Part shown: one piece after another, positions 1-10,641 of the stretch
Layout of the letters: every line of letters starts with the position of its first letter
Position numbering within the stretch: position 1 is the first letter of the stretch
Assembly: GCA_016806645.1 (NCBI GenBank)
Contig: JACSYO010000503.1
Span: forward strand, 2,280,501-2,344,500
Length of the DNA: 64,000 nucleotides
Reading direction: 5' to 3'
Source of the DNA: Ophiodon elongatus
Taxonomy: Eukaryota > Chordata > Actinopteri > Perciformes > Hexagrammidae
The notes under the pieces: model-generated
What the model saw: the letters and a program-made list of their open reading frames with translations, nothing else
What the model was told of the DNA's origin: nothing
Database searches by the model: none
Position numbers and translations under genes: made by a program

Positions 1-2400
1 ATCCTCATAAATGTATAATCTTTGTCAATTTGACTTGTGTGGAGCAGTGTTAACATATTTCTTCTTGTATTCAGTGCCATGGGACTATTTCTTTTGTTAC
101 CTAATTTCTTCAGCTGTAGACATTTGGTAATTCGCATCAAAGACTTCCGAGCTGGCTTCCCTGGTGTGTGGGAATGTCCAAAGCAAACGCATTCGGCCAG
201 TTGGATTGGAATGTCGTCGGTCGCGGTGCACAACACTGACAAGACTCTAATCATCTGACATTGCAGTTTAAGTGCTCTGAAAGACTCCGCTTTATATAAG
301 CCGCCTTACTATGCGCGCCCTGATTGAGACATAAGTTACCCTCGCACTTTTCCAACAAACTCATTAGAACAAACAGATTTGGCAAATCACAGTGGTGTCG
401 GAGATAATGCCAGTGGCTGCTGGTGCACTGAGTAGAAAAGTAAGGGTGGGTGTGTTTTTATGTTGCTGGCAGGATTTTAGATGTAAGCAGCTACTGCTTT
501 CAGAGGCTGTGAATACATGTTGAGCGTGCCTAGATGGAATTAATCCACTCAGTGTTGCGCTGACAAAGGGAGGAAATATGTTTGAAGCAATTTTTTTTTT
601 CTTTTTTTTCTTCTCCAATCCCTTTATTTCATGGGGCATTCTGTGCTGATGAAATAGATAGTGTTCTATGAAGAAGGCATGTGCATGAAGCTAGAATTAC
701 TCTATGAGTGGTAGATAGACGTGCTCATTGCTAAATTCACTATTATTCTGACAGCATTCCAGAGGAAATGCAAAGAGAGATTACATTATTGATAGCTGGT
801 ATTCTCCATCCTCGTGTTTGCCATGTATGACATTTCCTTCTCTTAGATGGCAATGCGGAGTTGTTGTAATGAGCCCCTGCCAGCGGGAGGCCTCATTCGA
901 TCTGATTCCCCCAGCAGAGGAGCGTCTCTCCGCAAGCACCCCCCCAACACCCTGGCTTGGCATGGCAGCCCGGCTGGTGCAAAAGCCGAGCCACATGCAA
1001 GGCTCATTTCTACTGATTAAGCCAGCCACTCATCCTCACCGGAGAACATTTCCACCTCAGTTAACAATTTTTACAGTTTAGAAAACACCTGTCATAATAG
1101 ACTCGTTTTCTCTTTGCTAGTGGGTTGATGGAAAGAGATGATTAACAGATAACTTGAGATGGAAGAGTTGGAAAGAGACAGGGAGAAATACTTAAACGTA
1201 AGGACCCAGTAGGCGAGGTTAATGTCTCTTGCACTAGGCAAGAGTGCTTTGCTCTTGGCAAAGTAGCTGACTGCACTGAATAACGGTGACTGTATCATTT
1301 AATAGAACAGCGTGACACAATGCTGTCACATTTTATAATTTCCCTGCATATATGATGCGTTTTGAATACAGCGCGTATTGATTTATTTGTAGGTTGCCGT
1401 TTTTGCGGGCAGGACATAATAAGGGGTGATAGCAACACATCAACACTGCTGTGTGGAAGGGGGAGGAACATACTGTACTGTATGTGTATGAATGTCTCGG
1501 CCTATTTTTATCTTGCGCACACTCAGGCATATTCTTAGACACTTAGGCTGAATGGACTAATCTCATCTAATTCAATCTAATCTAAGATAACAAAGTAACG
1601 AGTTTCTTGTCAGTCACTTGATTTGGGAGATAAGAAATCCTGCTATAGTTACACAAGGGCAATATCAGGCCTATCCACACTATCGAATCACGCTGTTTGT
1701 GAGAGATTTTGGTGTGACAAAAATTGGATCGTAATGAAAAGTAAACAGCTCTGCAATACTGCTTTGAGTGAAAAAAGGCATTAATCATGAATCAATGAAA
1801 AGCGTTGTTTTTGTAACCCCAGGAAATGAGTCACAGATAAATAATTTCAAAGGCAATAAAAAGGATGTAGAATATTATAGTAAAACGTCACCATAGAGAA
1901 AAACGACCCTCATTGTTTTGTCACTGGATAACATTTATCAATGACTTTGTTCATGTTATTTTGTGTTTTACATCAAGATAGGAGCTGTATAGCACATTTT
2001 CAGGCAAGAATAGGTGGTCTTCCTCTTGTTTGCATGCATGCATTTTACAGGTTGCGTTTGTTTTTTACATTTTTGTTAGCATGAACATATATTCTTTATA
2101 AATAAGATTGATTGTAACAGTACAGGGCCACATTTATGGAGTGTAATGCAAAAATTGCAATGTTAAACTGTTGAATTTGGGTATTAAATAATTCTAGGCT
2201 TCTTTCAAATTGGAAATTGAAAGAAGTTAATTTTTCATTTTCAGTCTGGAAATCTTGAGACCATCCAGGGTTAGAGAGCTAACGAAAACATTATTTTAAA
2301 TTCTACATACGGGAAGCATATGACAATTAATTTAATCCGTTAATTCATCTTGCTCCTGTCTCTTTAACATTCTATGCACATTGTAGCATTTTAATTAGAT

Positions 2401-2476
2401 TAGGGCTGCAATTCATTATTATTTCTATTATCATTTAATCTGTTGACATGTTTTTGATGAATTGTTTGGTCTCTAT
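2401..2476 (+). mobile_element. MITE fragment, GGGCTGCAAC-type family (copy 1)
   Basis: The segment starts TAGGGCTGCAATTCATTATT and continues with an ATCATTTAATCTGTTGACAT block and GAATTGTTTGGTCTCTATGG. This follows the 5' end of a very common fish hAT-like non-autonomous element that begins TAGGGCTGCAAC and carries repeated CGATTAATC-type motifs. Only the first ~75 bp are present. It lies in the intron about 150 bp before the splice acceptor. Family assignment is from memory. Related pieces occur at 36370, 50286 and 53436. Confidence 0.55.
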
Positions 2477-2597
2477 GGAGGGAAAAAAATAGGGAATGGT
2501 GACACCTATTATAATTCCCCAGAGCTCCAAGTTGCATCTTCAATTTGTTTGTTTTCTGTCAGTTAATTTTCTGTCTACCTTACGTGGTTACTAAATA

Positions 2598-2626
2598 CAA
2601 TTCTCTCTCTTTTCTTCTTCCTGCAG
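2598..2626 (+). promoter_or_regulatory. Splice acceptor of the lrrc4c coding exon
   Basis: A nearly pure pyrimidine tract runs from about 2601 to 2622 and is followed by GCAG at 2623-2626, a textbook 3' splice site. A second AG follows at 2627-2628, so the junction could shift by two bases. The coding ATG is 28 bp downstream. This supports a coding exon preceded by a spliced 5' UTR rather than a promoter directly upstream. Confidence 0.7.
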
Positions 2627-2642
2627 AGAACACAAACAGCAG

Positions 2643-2706
2643 ATGAACTATGAATGCTGAACAAAATGATCTCCTCCCTCCAGCGCCAGACAATGAGAGG
2701 TCGTAG
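2643..2706 (+). promoter_or_regulatory. Two upstream ATGs overlapping the lrrc4c start
   Basis: ATG at 2643 opens a five-codon frame that stops at TGA 2658-2660. ATG at 2650 opens an 18-codon frame that stops at TAG 2704-2706. Both begin after the predicted acceptor, both overlap the main ATG at 2654, and both are in other frames than the main one. The main start is kept because its MLNKM opening matches human LRRC4C. If the uATGs are in the mature mRNA they would be expected to reduce main-frame initiation or require leaky scanning or reinitiation. That effect is inference. Confidence 0.6.
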
Positions 2707-4549
2707 GCTGAAGGGGGCGCTGTCCAACCCCCTCTTTGTGCTGCTTTTGGCCCTCCAGATCCTGGTGGTGGCTGGGCTGGTTCGCGCTCAGACCTGTCCT
2801 TCCGTCTGCTCATGCAGCAATCAGTTCAGCAAAGTCATATGCACCCGCCGGAGCCTACGGGACGTCCCAGATGGCATTTCCACCAACACTCGCTACCTGA
2901 ACCTCCAGGACAACCTCATCCAGGTCATCAAGGTGGACAGTTTCAAACATCTGCGCCATCTGGAGATCCTGCAGCTGAGCAAAAATCACATCCGCAACAT
3001 TGAAATTGGCGCCTTCAATGGACTGGCCAGTCTTAACACCTTGGAGCTCTTTGATAATCGGCTTACGACAATCCCCAATGGAGCATTTGAGTACTTGTCC
3101 AAGCTAAAGGAATTGTGGCTTCGGAACAACCCCATCGAAAGTATACCATCTTATGCCTTCAACCGGGTCCCCTCGCTCCGAAGGCTGGATCTAGGTGAGC
3201 TCAAACGTCTCTCCTACATTTCTGAAGGAGCCTTCAAGGACTTGAGCAACCTGCGCTACCTGAACCTGGGAATGTGCAACCTCAAGGAGATCCCCAACAT
3301 CTTACCCTTGGTCAGGCTTGAGGAGCTAGAAATGTCAGGAAACCAGCTCTCCATCGTCAAGCCCAGCTCATTTTTAGGATTAGTGAACCTCCAGAAGCTG
3401 TGGATGATGCACGCCCAGGTCCAAACTATCGAGAGGAATTCCTTCGATGACCTTCAGTCACTGGTGGAGCTCAACCTGGCTCACAACAACCTTACCTTTC
3501 TACCACATGACCTCTTCACGCCGTTGCATCGCCTGGAGCGGGTCCACCTCCACCACAACCCTTGGAACTGCAACTGTGATATCCTGTGGCTCAGCTGGTG
3601 GCTGAAGGAGACGGTACCTGCCAATACCAGCTGCTGCGCCCGGTGCCATTCTCCTGCAGTCTTTAAAGGTCGCTACATTGGGGAATTGGACCACAGCTAC
3701 TTCCAGTGTGATGTTCCCGTCATTGTGGAGCCACCCAGTGACTTGAATGTGACAGAGGGCATGGCTGCGGAGCTTAAATGTCGTACGAGCTCGCTGACAT
3801 CCATCAGCTGGCTTACACCAAACGGCTCGTTGGTGACACACGGGGCTTATAAGGTGCGTCTGGCCGTGCTCAATGATGGGACACTGAACTTTACTAGCGT
3901 CACGATGCAGGACACTGGGACTTACACCTGTATGGTTAGCAACACAGCAGGCAACATTTCTGCCTCTGCTGTGCTTAATGTCACTTCTGTGGAAAACAGT
4001 GGGGTGACCTATTTTACCACAGTCACCGTGGAGACCATTGAGACCCCGGGGGATGATAGCCAAACGCCGCTTCCCCCATTTGGCTGGGTGTCGACCTCTA
4101 CGACGAGAGGTACTCCCGTTTCAACAAGGACCACAGAGCGGACTTACACAATTCCAGTTCTTGATCCGGATGGAGAGGGAGCCCTCAATGGCCTGGATGA
4201 GGTGATGAAAACCACCAAGATTATCATTGGCTGCTTCGTGGCCATCACGCTCATGGCTGCTGTTCTGCTGGTCATTTTCTACAAAATGAGGAAGCAGCAC
4301 AACCAGCAGGATCCCGATGGCCCCGCGTCCTCCATGGAGGTCATAACAGTTGAAGAAGAGCTTGCAGGTGTCGCTGCCATGGAGAGGCACCTATCGCTGC
4401 CCCCTCTGGAGCACTACAACCACTACAACACCTACAAGAGCTCCTACCACCACGGTCCTATGCTCAGTACCATACACAGCTCAGCCACACAGGAACCTTT
4501 ACTGATTCAAGCCTGCTCAAAAGACAATGTACAAGAGACCCAAATCTGA
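2654..4549 (+). CDS. lrrc4c: Leucine-rich repeat-containing protein 4C (netrin-G ligand 1)
   Basis: The 631-residue product matches LRRC4C/NGL-1 end to end (human about 640). This is a postsynaptic type I membrane adhesion protein that binds presynaptic netrin-G1 and recruits PDZ scaffolds. Visible order: signal peptide about 1-45 ending LVRA before QTCPSVCSC; cysteine-rich LRR N-cap (C48, C52, C54, C63); about nine leucine-rich repeats, 77-300; LRR C-cap (C306, C308, C327, C328, C331, C352); one C2-type Ig domain with C376 and C426, W386 and DTGTYTC; Ser/Thr-rich stalk about 445-515; transmembrane helix about 523-543; cytoplasmic tail ending ETQI, a class I PDZ ligand. N-glycosylation sequons are present, for example at N324, N365, N390 and N412. 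The frame is intact and intronless, as in other vertebrates. The stalk and mid-tail diverge most from human. LRRC4 and LRRC4B are less likely because the N-cap and the KDNVQETQI end match LRRC4C. Confidence 0.96.
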   Translation: MLNKMISSLQRQTMRGRRLKGALSNPLFVLLLALQILVVAGLVRAQTCPSVCSCSNQFSKVICTRRSLRDVPDGISTNTRYLNLQDNLIQVIKVDSFKHLRHLEILQLSKNHIRNIEIGAFNGLASLNTLELFDNRLTTIPNGAFEYLSKLKELWLRNNPIESIPSYAFNRVPSLRRLDLGELKRLSYISEGAFKDLSNLRYLNLGMCNLKEIPNILPLVRLEELEMSGNQLSIVKPSSFLGLVNLQKLWMMHAQVQTIERNSFDDLQSLVELNLAHNNLTFLPHDLFTPLHRLERVHLHHNPWNCNCDILWLSWWLKETVPANTSCCARCHSPAVFKGRYIGELDHSYFQCDVPVIVEPPSDLNVTEGMAAELKCRTSSLTSISWLTPNGSLVTHGAYKVRLAVLNDGTLNFTSVTMQDTGTYTCMVSNTAGNISASAVLNVTSVENSGVTYFTTVTVETIETPGDDSQTPLPPFGWVSTSTTRGTPVSTRTTERTYTIPVLDPDGEGALNGLDEVMKTTKIIIGCFVAITLMAAVLLVIFYKMRKQHNQQDPDGPASSMEVITVEEELAGVAAMERHLSLPPLEHYNHYNTYKSSYHHGPMLSTIHSSATQEPLLIQACSKDNVQETQI

Positions 4550-4741
4550 TCTTGAATTTGACTAAGCAGCCAGTATCAGCAGTGTCATACTCGGAGTACA
4601 ATGGACCAAAACCTGAAGATAAAAAGGAGTCAAAATTACTTTGCCCTGACAAAGTTGATGGCGATAAATCAGCATTTGGTAAAGGGACGACATATGATAC
4701 TTTAACAAGTGTCTTTACAAAAACAAAGATTATTTATTAAA
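4550..4741 (+). other. Proximal 3' UTR of lrrc4c with candidate poly(A) signal
   Basis: This follows the lrrc4c TGA directly. ATTAAA, the common variant poly(A) signal, lies at 4736-4741 and is followed by a moderately GT-rich stretch. The open frame through this block has no family resemblance and is best read as untranslated. The true 3' end could be further on: AATAAA occurs at 7549-7554 with a TGTA motif just upstream. Confidence 0.45.
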
Positions 4742-4798
4742 AGTATGTCTAGTGGCTAAATGAAGAAAAACATTTTGTGATAGCTTTTTAGCTCATTT

Positions 4799-4802
<4 letters not shown>

Positions 4803-4853
<51 letters not shown>
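4803..4853. repeat. (TC)n(TG)n microsatellite
   Basis: About 20 uninterrupted TC units are followed by about five TG units. It lies 250 bp past the lrrc4c stop codon, so it may be inside the 3' UTR if a distal poly(A) site is used. Confidence 0.95.
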
Positions 4854-7800
4854 AATACTGCACAAGGGAAGGAATGGTTGACAAAACATGAATGTGGAAT
4901 CTATGAAATGCGGCTCGTGTGAAACCACTTTAGAAATTGGCCTTGAACAAAAATTAATGCAATGCCATTGATTTAATACTTTGATTTTACCTGATAATCT
5001 GTTTTGTTGAAGGGCATTGCTTTAGCATTTACGAGCATTTATTTGTCCAGCATACCACGTCCAATTTCGGCGTAGGTTTACGAGAGACAAAACACAAAAT
5101 GGGTTTGTGTTCATTGCCATCATATTCTAGCTGTCACTCAATGCAAAATTGGATCTTTTAATGACACAGCTCCGGATGATATCACAGTAAAGCCAGCATG
5201 CCTGAGGAGCAGAGCAGCCAAATTAGTAACTGTGCATTTCCCCCATGGCTCCTAAACAACAGCCATACATCCTTCACTTTAATTAAGATTAGGTTCCTGC
5301 TCCAGCTCCCCCTCCTCCTACCTACCTTTTTCTTTACACTTCAACCTTTACTACTTCCCTCTCCTTCTCCCCTCGCCTCCTCTGTCTGAGTGCTTCGTCT
5401 TCCCCGTCTACCCTCTCTCCTTCCCTTCGCGTCCTCTCGCTTCTTTGATTGTCTCTCTGTCACTTAGCTCGGGCACGTTCCTCACCCCCTTCGCCGTGTC
5501 TCATTTGTCTCGCTTTATCCGCCGGCGCGTGCCGTGCGACGGCAGAATATTGCTCGGGAAAATGAGGGGGAGCATAAGGCTGCAGTCTGTAGCCTCCCTG
5601 TTAACCCAGTAATGATCTACGTCCACTCAGTGTCGTGTTACCTTGCCATCACCCCCGGGGTCGCACGAGCTCAGGCGCTGATGGTCCATCTGTTATACAG
5701 ATAAAGAGGCAAATGAGGCTGCTTTGTAATGTGGTGTGACCCTGTCAGACTAACGCAGACTGGGGCTAACGTAGTCAGTGAGGCAGTTAGGGAACCTGCA
5801 ACAAAATAAGAGGAGATGGGTTATAGCTCATTAATCTGTATCAGCAGTTCATTTGCAGACGAACAGAGGAAAGCTGATAACAGAACAGCGGGAGACTTTT
5901 CCACTCTCCCCGTGCCCGACATCTAACCGGGGGAAGAGGCCTTTGATATCGGAAGCAACCCTTGCTCAGTCTCATTTTTGTCTGAGAAAAAAACGCTCCC
6001 CACTTTGATGTTGCATCATTTATAGACCATCGGAACATTGTCTCTCCTGTAGTCTGTTTACGCTTTGCTTTTTTTCATTTAGACTTTCAAAGGGGAAGGC
6101 TTAAGGAAGAGAGAGGCAGGGATGAAAAGTGAGGAACAGTGTGTGGGAAGGTGTGGGGGGTGAGGGGGGCGGCAAAACGGCCATGAGGGGTCTTCAAACA
6201 GATATATTACAGATATGAAGGGAGAGGAGTGAAAAAAAAAAAAAAAAAAAGATAAGGAATAAGGAGGCAAAACTAGCCATCAGACTGTCGCCATGGAAAC
6301 AGTGACCTTGTGCAGAAAGTAAGAGGTAGATGCCTTTCACTTTGGTCTCCGTGCAACGAGCATATTTTAATTTCCCACCGGTCGATTTCACAAATGTGAC
6401 AGATTTATCGAGAATAGCGGCATAACGGAGTGTCTATATTTACAAACGGTCCCGATGACATTTGACCCGCGCGTGACGCCTTTTGCGGAGCACCACGCCG
6501 CTTCAAGTTTTCCAAATGAAGCATCGCGGCGAGATATGAAAAATTTAACACGGCTGTCCGGCAGCTCCTCTCGCCTTATTGATTTTCATCTCGGTGAAGA
6601 CAGCTTGAAGTGTGAGCATAATAAAGCGCCATCACTCACACACAAAATCACCCTGCTTCTTATCAGTCAGTCCCCTATATGTATTCTGTGATTCTATACA
6701 ATAATGGTGGAATGGCGAACAAAGACGGTGGAGGGAGGTAAAATATACTCGTGTCTGTCGAGGTAGAGACAGCGGAGCAGGAACAAGTGAAACAGGAAGC
6801 TAATCATCGTCAGCCTTTCACTGAGCGTTATGACTGATGAGAACAGTGCAGTCAATGGTCACGTCATGGAGTGAACCATTCTTTCCCTTTCCACTGTTTT
6901 CTTTTTTCAATGCTCAAATCCTTTTCAATGCTTTTGGTGGCTTAATGATTCAATGTTGACGCTGGCTACAGTGAAAAAAAAAAAAAAAAAAAAAGTTGAG
7001 AATTCTTTTATATATATATTTGGGGATGAGGGTTGTGAGCTATTCATAATGAATGGAATATCTTTGCATTGGTATTTGCTGGAGCCGGATGGCTTTCTGA
7101 AGGAGAGATATTTGAATGCCAGAATGAAATTAAGACTGACCCGCAGAATGTTGGACGTGAAATACCAGCAGAGTGAGCTTGATTTTTTTGTGCAAAACCC
7201 CCCGAGCCAAGGTGATCAAATTCTTGTGTGTTATTCTGCCAACTGTCTATGTATAGGGAGGGTTACTGTATGTGGGAATATTCTCTCTCATTTTTGGAGA
7301 GAATAGTCATCAAATGGTTAAATTTATACGAAAAAAAAAATATTTTCAAAAACATAATGCAAAAAAAAAAAAGATCTTCAGATCATAATTTTACATGTGC
7401 TTCAATTGTTAAAAAAAGACAAAAAAGCTAAACAAAAACAAGAAAAAAAAACAAGAGACTGTGCTTGTAAGGAGTCCAACTAATTTCTCTGAGGATGATG
7501 TTCAATTATTGATACCTGAGATTGTAGTTCATACTGTACATGAATACAAATAAAAATTGCAATTCTTCTTTTTCCAATAGATTTCATAGAATTTATTATT
7601 CACAGGGAAATTGTCATCATTTTGCCACCTTTGTCCCATTTTGCCAATGAAAACTTGTATAAAAATATTCAAACAAAGACAGATTACTAAGCAGCTCCCA
7701 GAATGCTGAACTGAGAAGAATATGCTGTGAAGAAATGTACTGAGCTTATTTTATGGAGGTCAGAGGAGGAAAGTGGATCTCTCTGAGAGAAAAAGGAACT

Positions 7801-9921
7801 GATCTCTCCATATCATACATGGGAAGTTGGGTTCTTTTATCAAATTTGAATCACTCCATTCTGTCTGACTGAATCATTTTATTCATGCGGGCAAATTTGA
7901 GAATTTCATAACTGACAGCACAACAGAGTGCTGAAGAGATGACGGATTTTTGTAGGTCAACGGCAAGTTAATATCGAACTGGATCCTTGGACAAAAAGCC
8001 AACGGGATTCTTACATTGGATTTTGGGATTATTGCAAAAACAGACAAAAAAAAAGCTTTTTGTGACAAACACAAGTTTATGATAATTTCAGTTTTTTGAA
8101 TACCACTTTTTGAGTGCGTGTATGCAATCGGCAGTAGTTAAAAGCTAATGTTAGGCTCACAGGAGCGCGAGTATACACAACGAGGCGGTAAAGGCGGACT
8201 AGTGGACATCATTATATTTTGTAGTCTTAATTAGACACTTGTTGTGAACAAAGAACCTCGGAGAAGCTCGGAGAACATTGTCAGGAACAGTAAAATGACA
8301 CGCCTACACTACACTCGCCGGCATTTCCATATTCATTTCACATTCAATCAATTAAACTGAATCTCTGCAGGAAACAATCATGATTTGTGTAAAAAGAAAA
8401 AAACACTTTAGTGAAGAGACTGCTTTTCGTGATGGCATCTCCACTATCCATATAGCACAAAATGGCTCATAGTCACAATTGCCTCTGGGATTGCTCCATT
8501 TCATTCGCAGGGTACTTGATGGCTGCCCGGCATAAAAATGGCGCGAGGCAATAGGTGCAGGTTTCATTCAGACACCTAATGGTATGTATGGTCAGCCTCG
8601 AACAAAGGGATCATTAATTCATTCGCTAACTGATTACTATTTATTCAGGGGATGACACACTCAGGCTCTGTGAAATTATGCCGCACCCAATTCTGAAACT
8701 GAGTGGTAATCTCATTCGTTTCCAGGCGGTATTAGTATACTGTATGTGGGGAGAAGGAAGTATATTCACAAGCAGTGAATCAGACGATCATTCATTTTCT
8801 GCGGGTTTAGAATTGGATGTTTTTTTTTTCGCCCTCCTTTATTTTGCAGAACTTCCATTTTATTCCATTCCATTTTCAGTGTGTCACACTCGGATGTGGC
8901 TCTGTATCCAGAGAGGGCAGAGTCCCAGTACTTGTGAGCATAATCTGACAAGGAGAGAAGAAAGGGGGGAAAAAAAATAAAGTGCCCAGGCTGCTCCTCT
9001 GTGGCTTTGAGGCTGTGTGTGGTGTGAAGCACTGGACATCTAAAATCCGGGGACTGCGCTACATTCACTGAAAAATAAATAGAAAATCGCAAAATCTGGA
9101 AAACAAACAGTATGGCCATTTGCTTTCAGGATATTTTTTTATTTAAACCATTGGTGTTTATCAGTGGACGGTCAAGTCTTAGATATTGGGGGTACCTGTG
9201 GCACATAAATAAACAACAACACAACAAGCGTCAGCGAGGCACAGAGCGGCCCGGCAGTGGACTTTTTCAACCAGATAAAACACTAAAGCACCAGAGGGTT
9301 GCTACGGGGAACAGGTTAAAAAAATAAATAAAAAACTTCATCTGACATACAAGACAGCAAGTCCACTCCAGGTTCACCACAGCAGCATTACGAGCAGGAC
9401 GGACTTCGGAGTCAGTGTGAAAGATGTTAAAATACCGGACGTCATTAATATCCCTGAGAAAGGAGGAGGGAGCGGCTTTAACTTATAAGAGAACATTTAT
9501 CATTTCTTTTGGAAAAAGCAATAATATTTACTACTTTACTATTGGTTAATAAGTAATATAAGTTTACTTTAATAAATATCTCGGACTGTAAGGCCACAGA
9601 CATACTTTATTGCTGCGTCATTGCTCGATAGTTCAGAGTTTTGGAAAGATTATTAAATGTCAACGAGTAAATCCAGATTGAAGGATTATCTTAACTTAAA
9701 AATATCACAAAGTGGTTTATACTCCTTTGAGGCAGACTGTACAGCTCTAGAAAGGGATTCACTTCAGAAAGGGGTTCTATCCGGTGCTCTGTGTTTACTT
9801 GGACACGCGTGACCCGTTTGTGAGGGTATTTCATGAGTAAGATCATATTGAGGAAATATTAAATACGACATCGTCATTGCAACCTCTTTCGGATCGCCGA
9901 ACGGTGTCTGCTTTGAGCGCA

Positions 9922-9924
<3 letters not shown>
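4854..9924. other. Non-coding stretch downstream of lrrc4c
   Basis: No exon or clear mobile element is seen. Contents worth noting: a pyrimidine-rich, CpG-containing block at about 5285-5520; an A-run at 6232-6250; an X-box-like sequence at 6287-6300; an A-run at 6974-6993; and AATAAA at 7549-7554 as a possible distal lrrc4c poly(A) signal. The small open frames lack domains and many are created by A- or T-runs. Confidence 0.6.
7549..7554 (+). terminator. Candidate distal poly(A) signal
   Basis: Canonical AATAAA, with TGTACA about 13 bp upstream, as in many vertebrate poly(A) sites that carry UGUA elements. If used by lrrc4c it would give a 3' UTR of about 3 kb. This is a motif match only, and the hexamer also occurs by chance in AT-rich DNA. 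Confidence 0.2.

Positions 9925-9956
<32 letters not shown>
9925..9956. repeat. (TC)n microsatellite
   Basis: Sixteen TC units with no interruption, followed by CTCC. Confidence 0.95.
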
Positions 9957-9959
<3 letters not shown>

Positions 9960-10229
9960 CTACACTACGGACTGAGCTATCCTTGAAAACAGAAGAGCTA
10001 CGCTACTCCAGCCTGTCACATTTCATCCGCTGCGTAGGAGCAGAGGATGAAGCTACGCAGCCTCTCTTTCATTACTGAAAGACAAAACTTTGTTTCTTGG
10101 TCGCTCCGTAGTAAGACATTTGTTTCTTTTACATCACTTGGCCAAAAGCCGCAGCTGGTGGCGGTGAACGGGTCAAACAAAAAGCGATCTGTCACCCAGG
10201 AGATCGCTGCTCGTGCCCTGTGTGAAACG

Positions 10230-10372
10230 AGAAGTCCGTACTTAAGTGACGTCACTTTTATGGTGATTTTAATCCAAACACACAATCTTTTTCCTAAACC
10301 TAACTAAGTAGTTTTGTTGCCAAACCCTAAATAAGTGGTTTTCCTGTGAGGATGGAAGTTTAGGTAAGGAGC
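10230..10372. repeat. Dispersed fish repeat with CCTAAACCTAACTAAGTAG motif
   Basis: The segment holds two diverged copies of a short phrase, CCTAAACCTAACTAAGTAG at about 10294 and CCAAACCCTAAATAAGTGG at about 10321, each followed by GTTTT or similar. I recognise this phrase from dispersed repeats in fish genomes but cannot name the family. A weaker relative (TTGTTGCCTAACCTTAACC) occurs near 38067. It abuts the tail of the SINE that follows. Confidence 0.45.
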
Positions 10373-10641
10373 GTACATGGACATTACATTTAGCTGACGC
10401 TTTTATCCAAAGCAACTTACAATGAGTGCATTCATCATACACTGATGACAGGGGCTACCGTGCAAGGTGCCGCCTGCCCATCAGGACTCCAACTAACACC
10501 GTATGCACAGCTACTGGAGCAATTTGGGGTTAAGTGTCTTTCCCAAGGACAGATCGACGTGGACTAGCGTGGCCGGGGATCGCACTACCGATCCTCTGAT
10601 TGAAGGACCCCTGCTCTACCACTGAGCCACAGTCGCCCCCG
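10373..10641 (-). mobile_element. tRNA-derived SINE
   Basis: Read on the minus strand, the head at 10641-10570 is tRNA-like. It has an A box TGGCTCAGTGGT (10618-10629), the following AGAGCAGGGGTCC, and a B-box-like GTGCGATCCCCGG about 35 bp further on. The body then reads CTTGGGAAAGACACTTAACC and the tail TTTGGATAAAAGCGTCAGC followed by TAAATGTAATGT. These body and tail phrases belong to a SINE type that is very common in fishes. The B box is diverged from GGTTCGATCCC, so pol III activity of this copy is doubtful. It looks near full length. Confidence 0.75.

Larger units (their letters stand above)
1..2626 (+). other. 3' end of the intron upstream of the lrrc4c coding exon
   Basis: No supportable exon is visible in this stretch. 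It ends in a pyrimidine-rich tract and an AG directly before the lrrc4c coding exon, so on the + strand it reads as the last part of a 5'-UTR intron. In other vertebrates LRRC4C has its whole coding region in one 3' exon and distant non-coding 5' exons, which fits. It holds a T-run near 591-609 and a MITE fragment at 2401-2476. The small open frames on either strand lack any recognisable domain. Confidence 0.6.

Noticed and set aside
271..330. TATA-like TTTATATAAG near 290 as a promoter
   Set aside because: The context is an apparent intron, there is no CpG-rich first exon or splice donor that I can support downstream, and such strings are common by chance.
2812..3003. Second forward open frame inside lrrc4c
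   Set aside because: It overlaps the leucine-rich repeat coding region in another frame and resembles no family.
3500..4063. 187-codon open frame on the minus strand
   Set aside because: It lies wholly inside the lrrc4c coding sequence in antisense and has no recognisable domain; it is a by-product of the composition of the real gene.
4552..4740. 62-codon open frame just after lrrc4c
   Set aside because: It lies in the presumed 3' UTR, ends at AT-rich DNA and shows no homology; not a gene or a readthrough extension that I can support.
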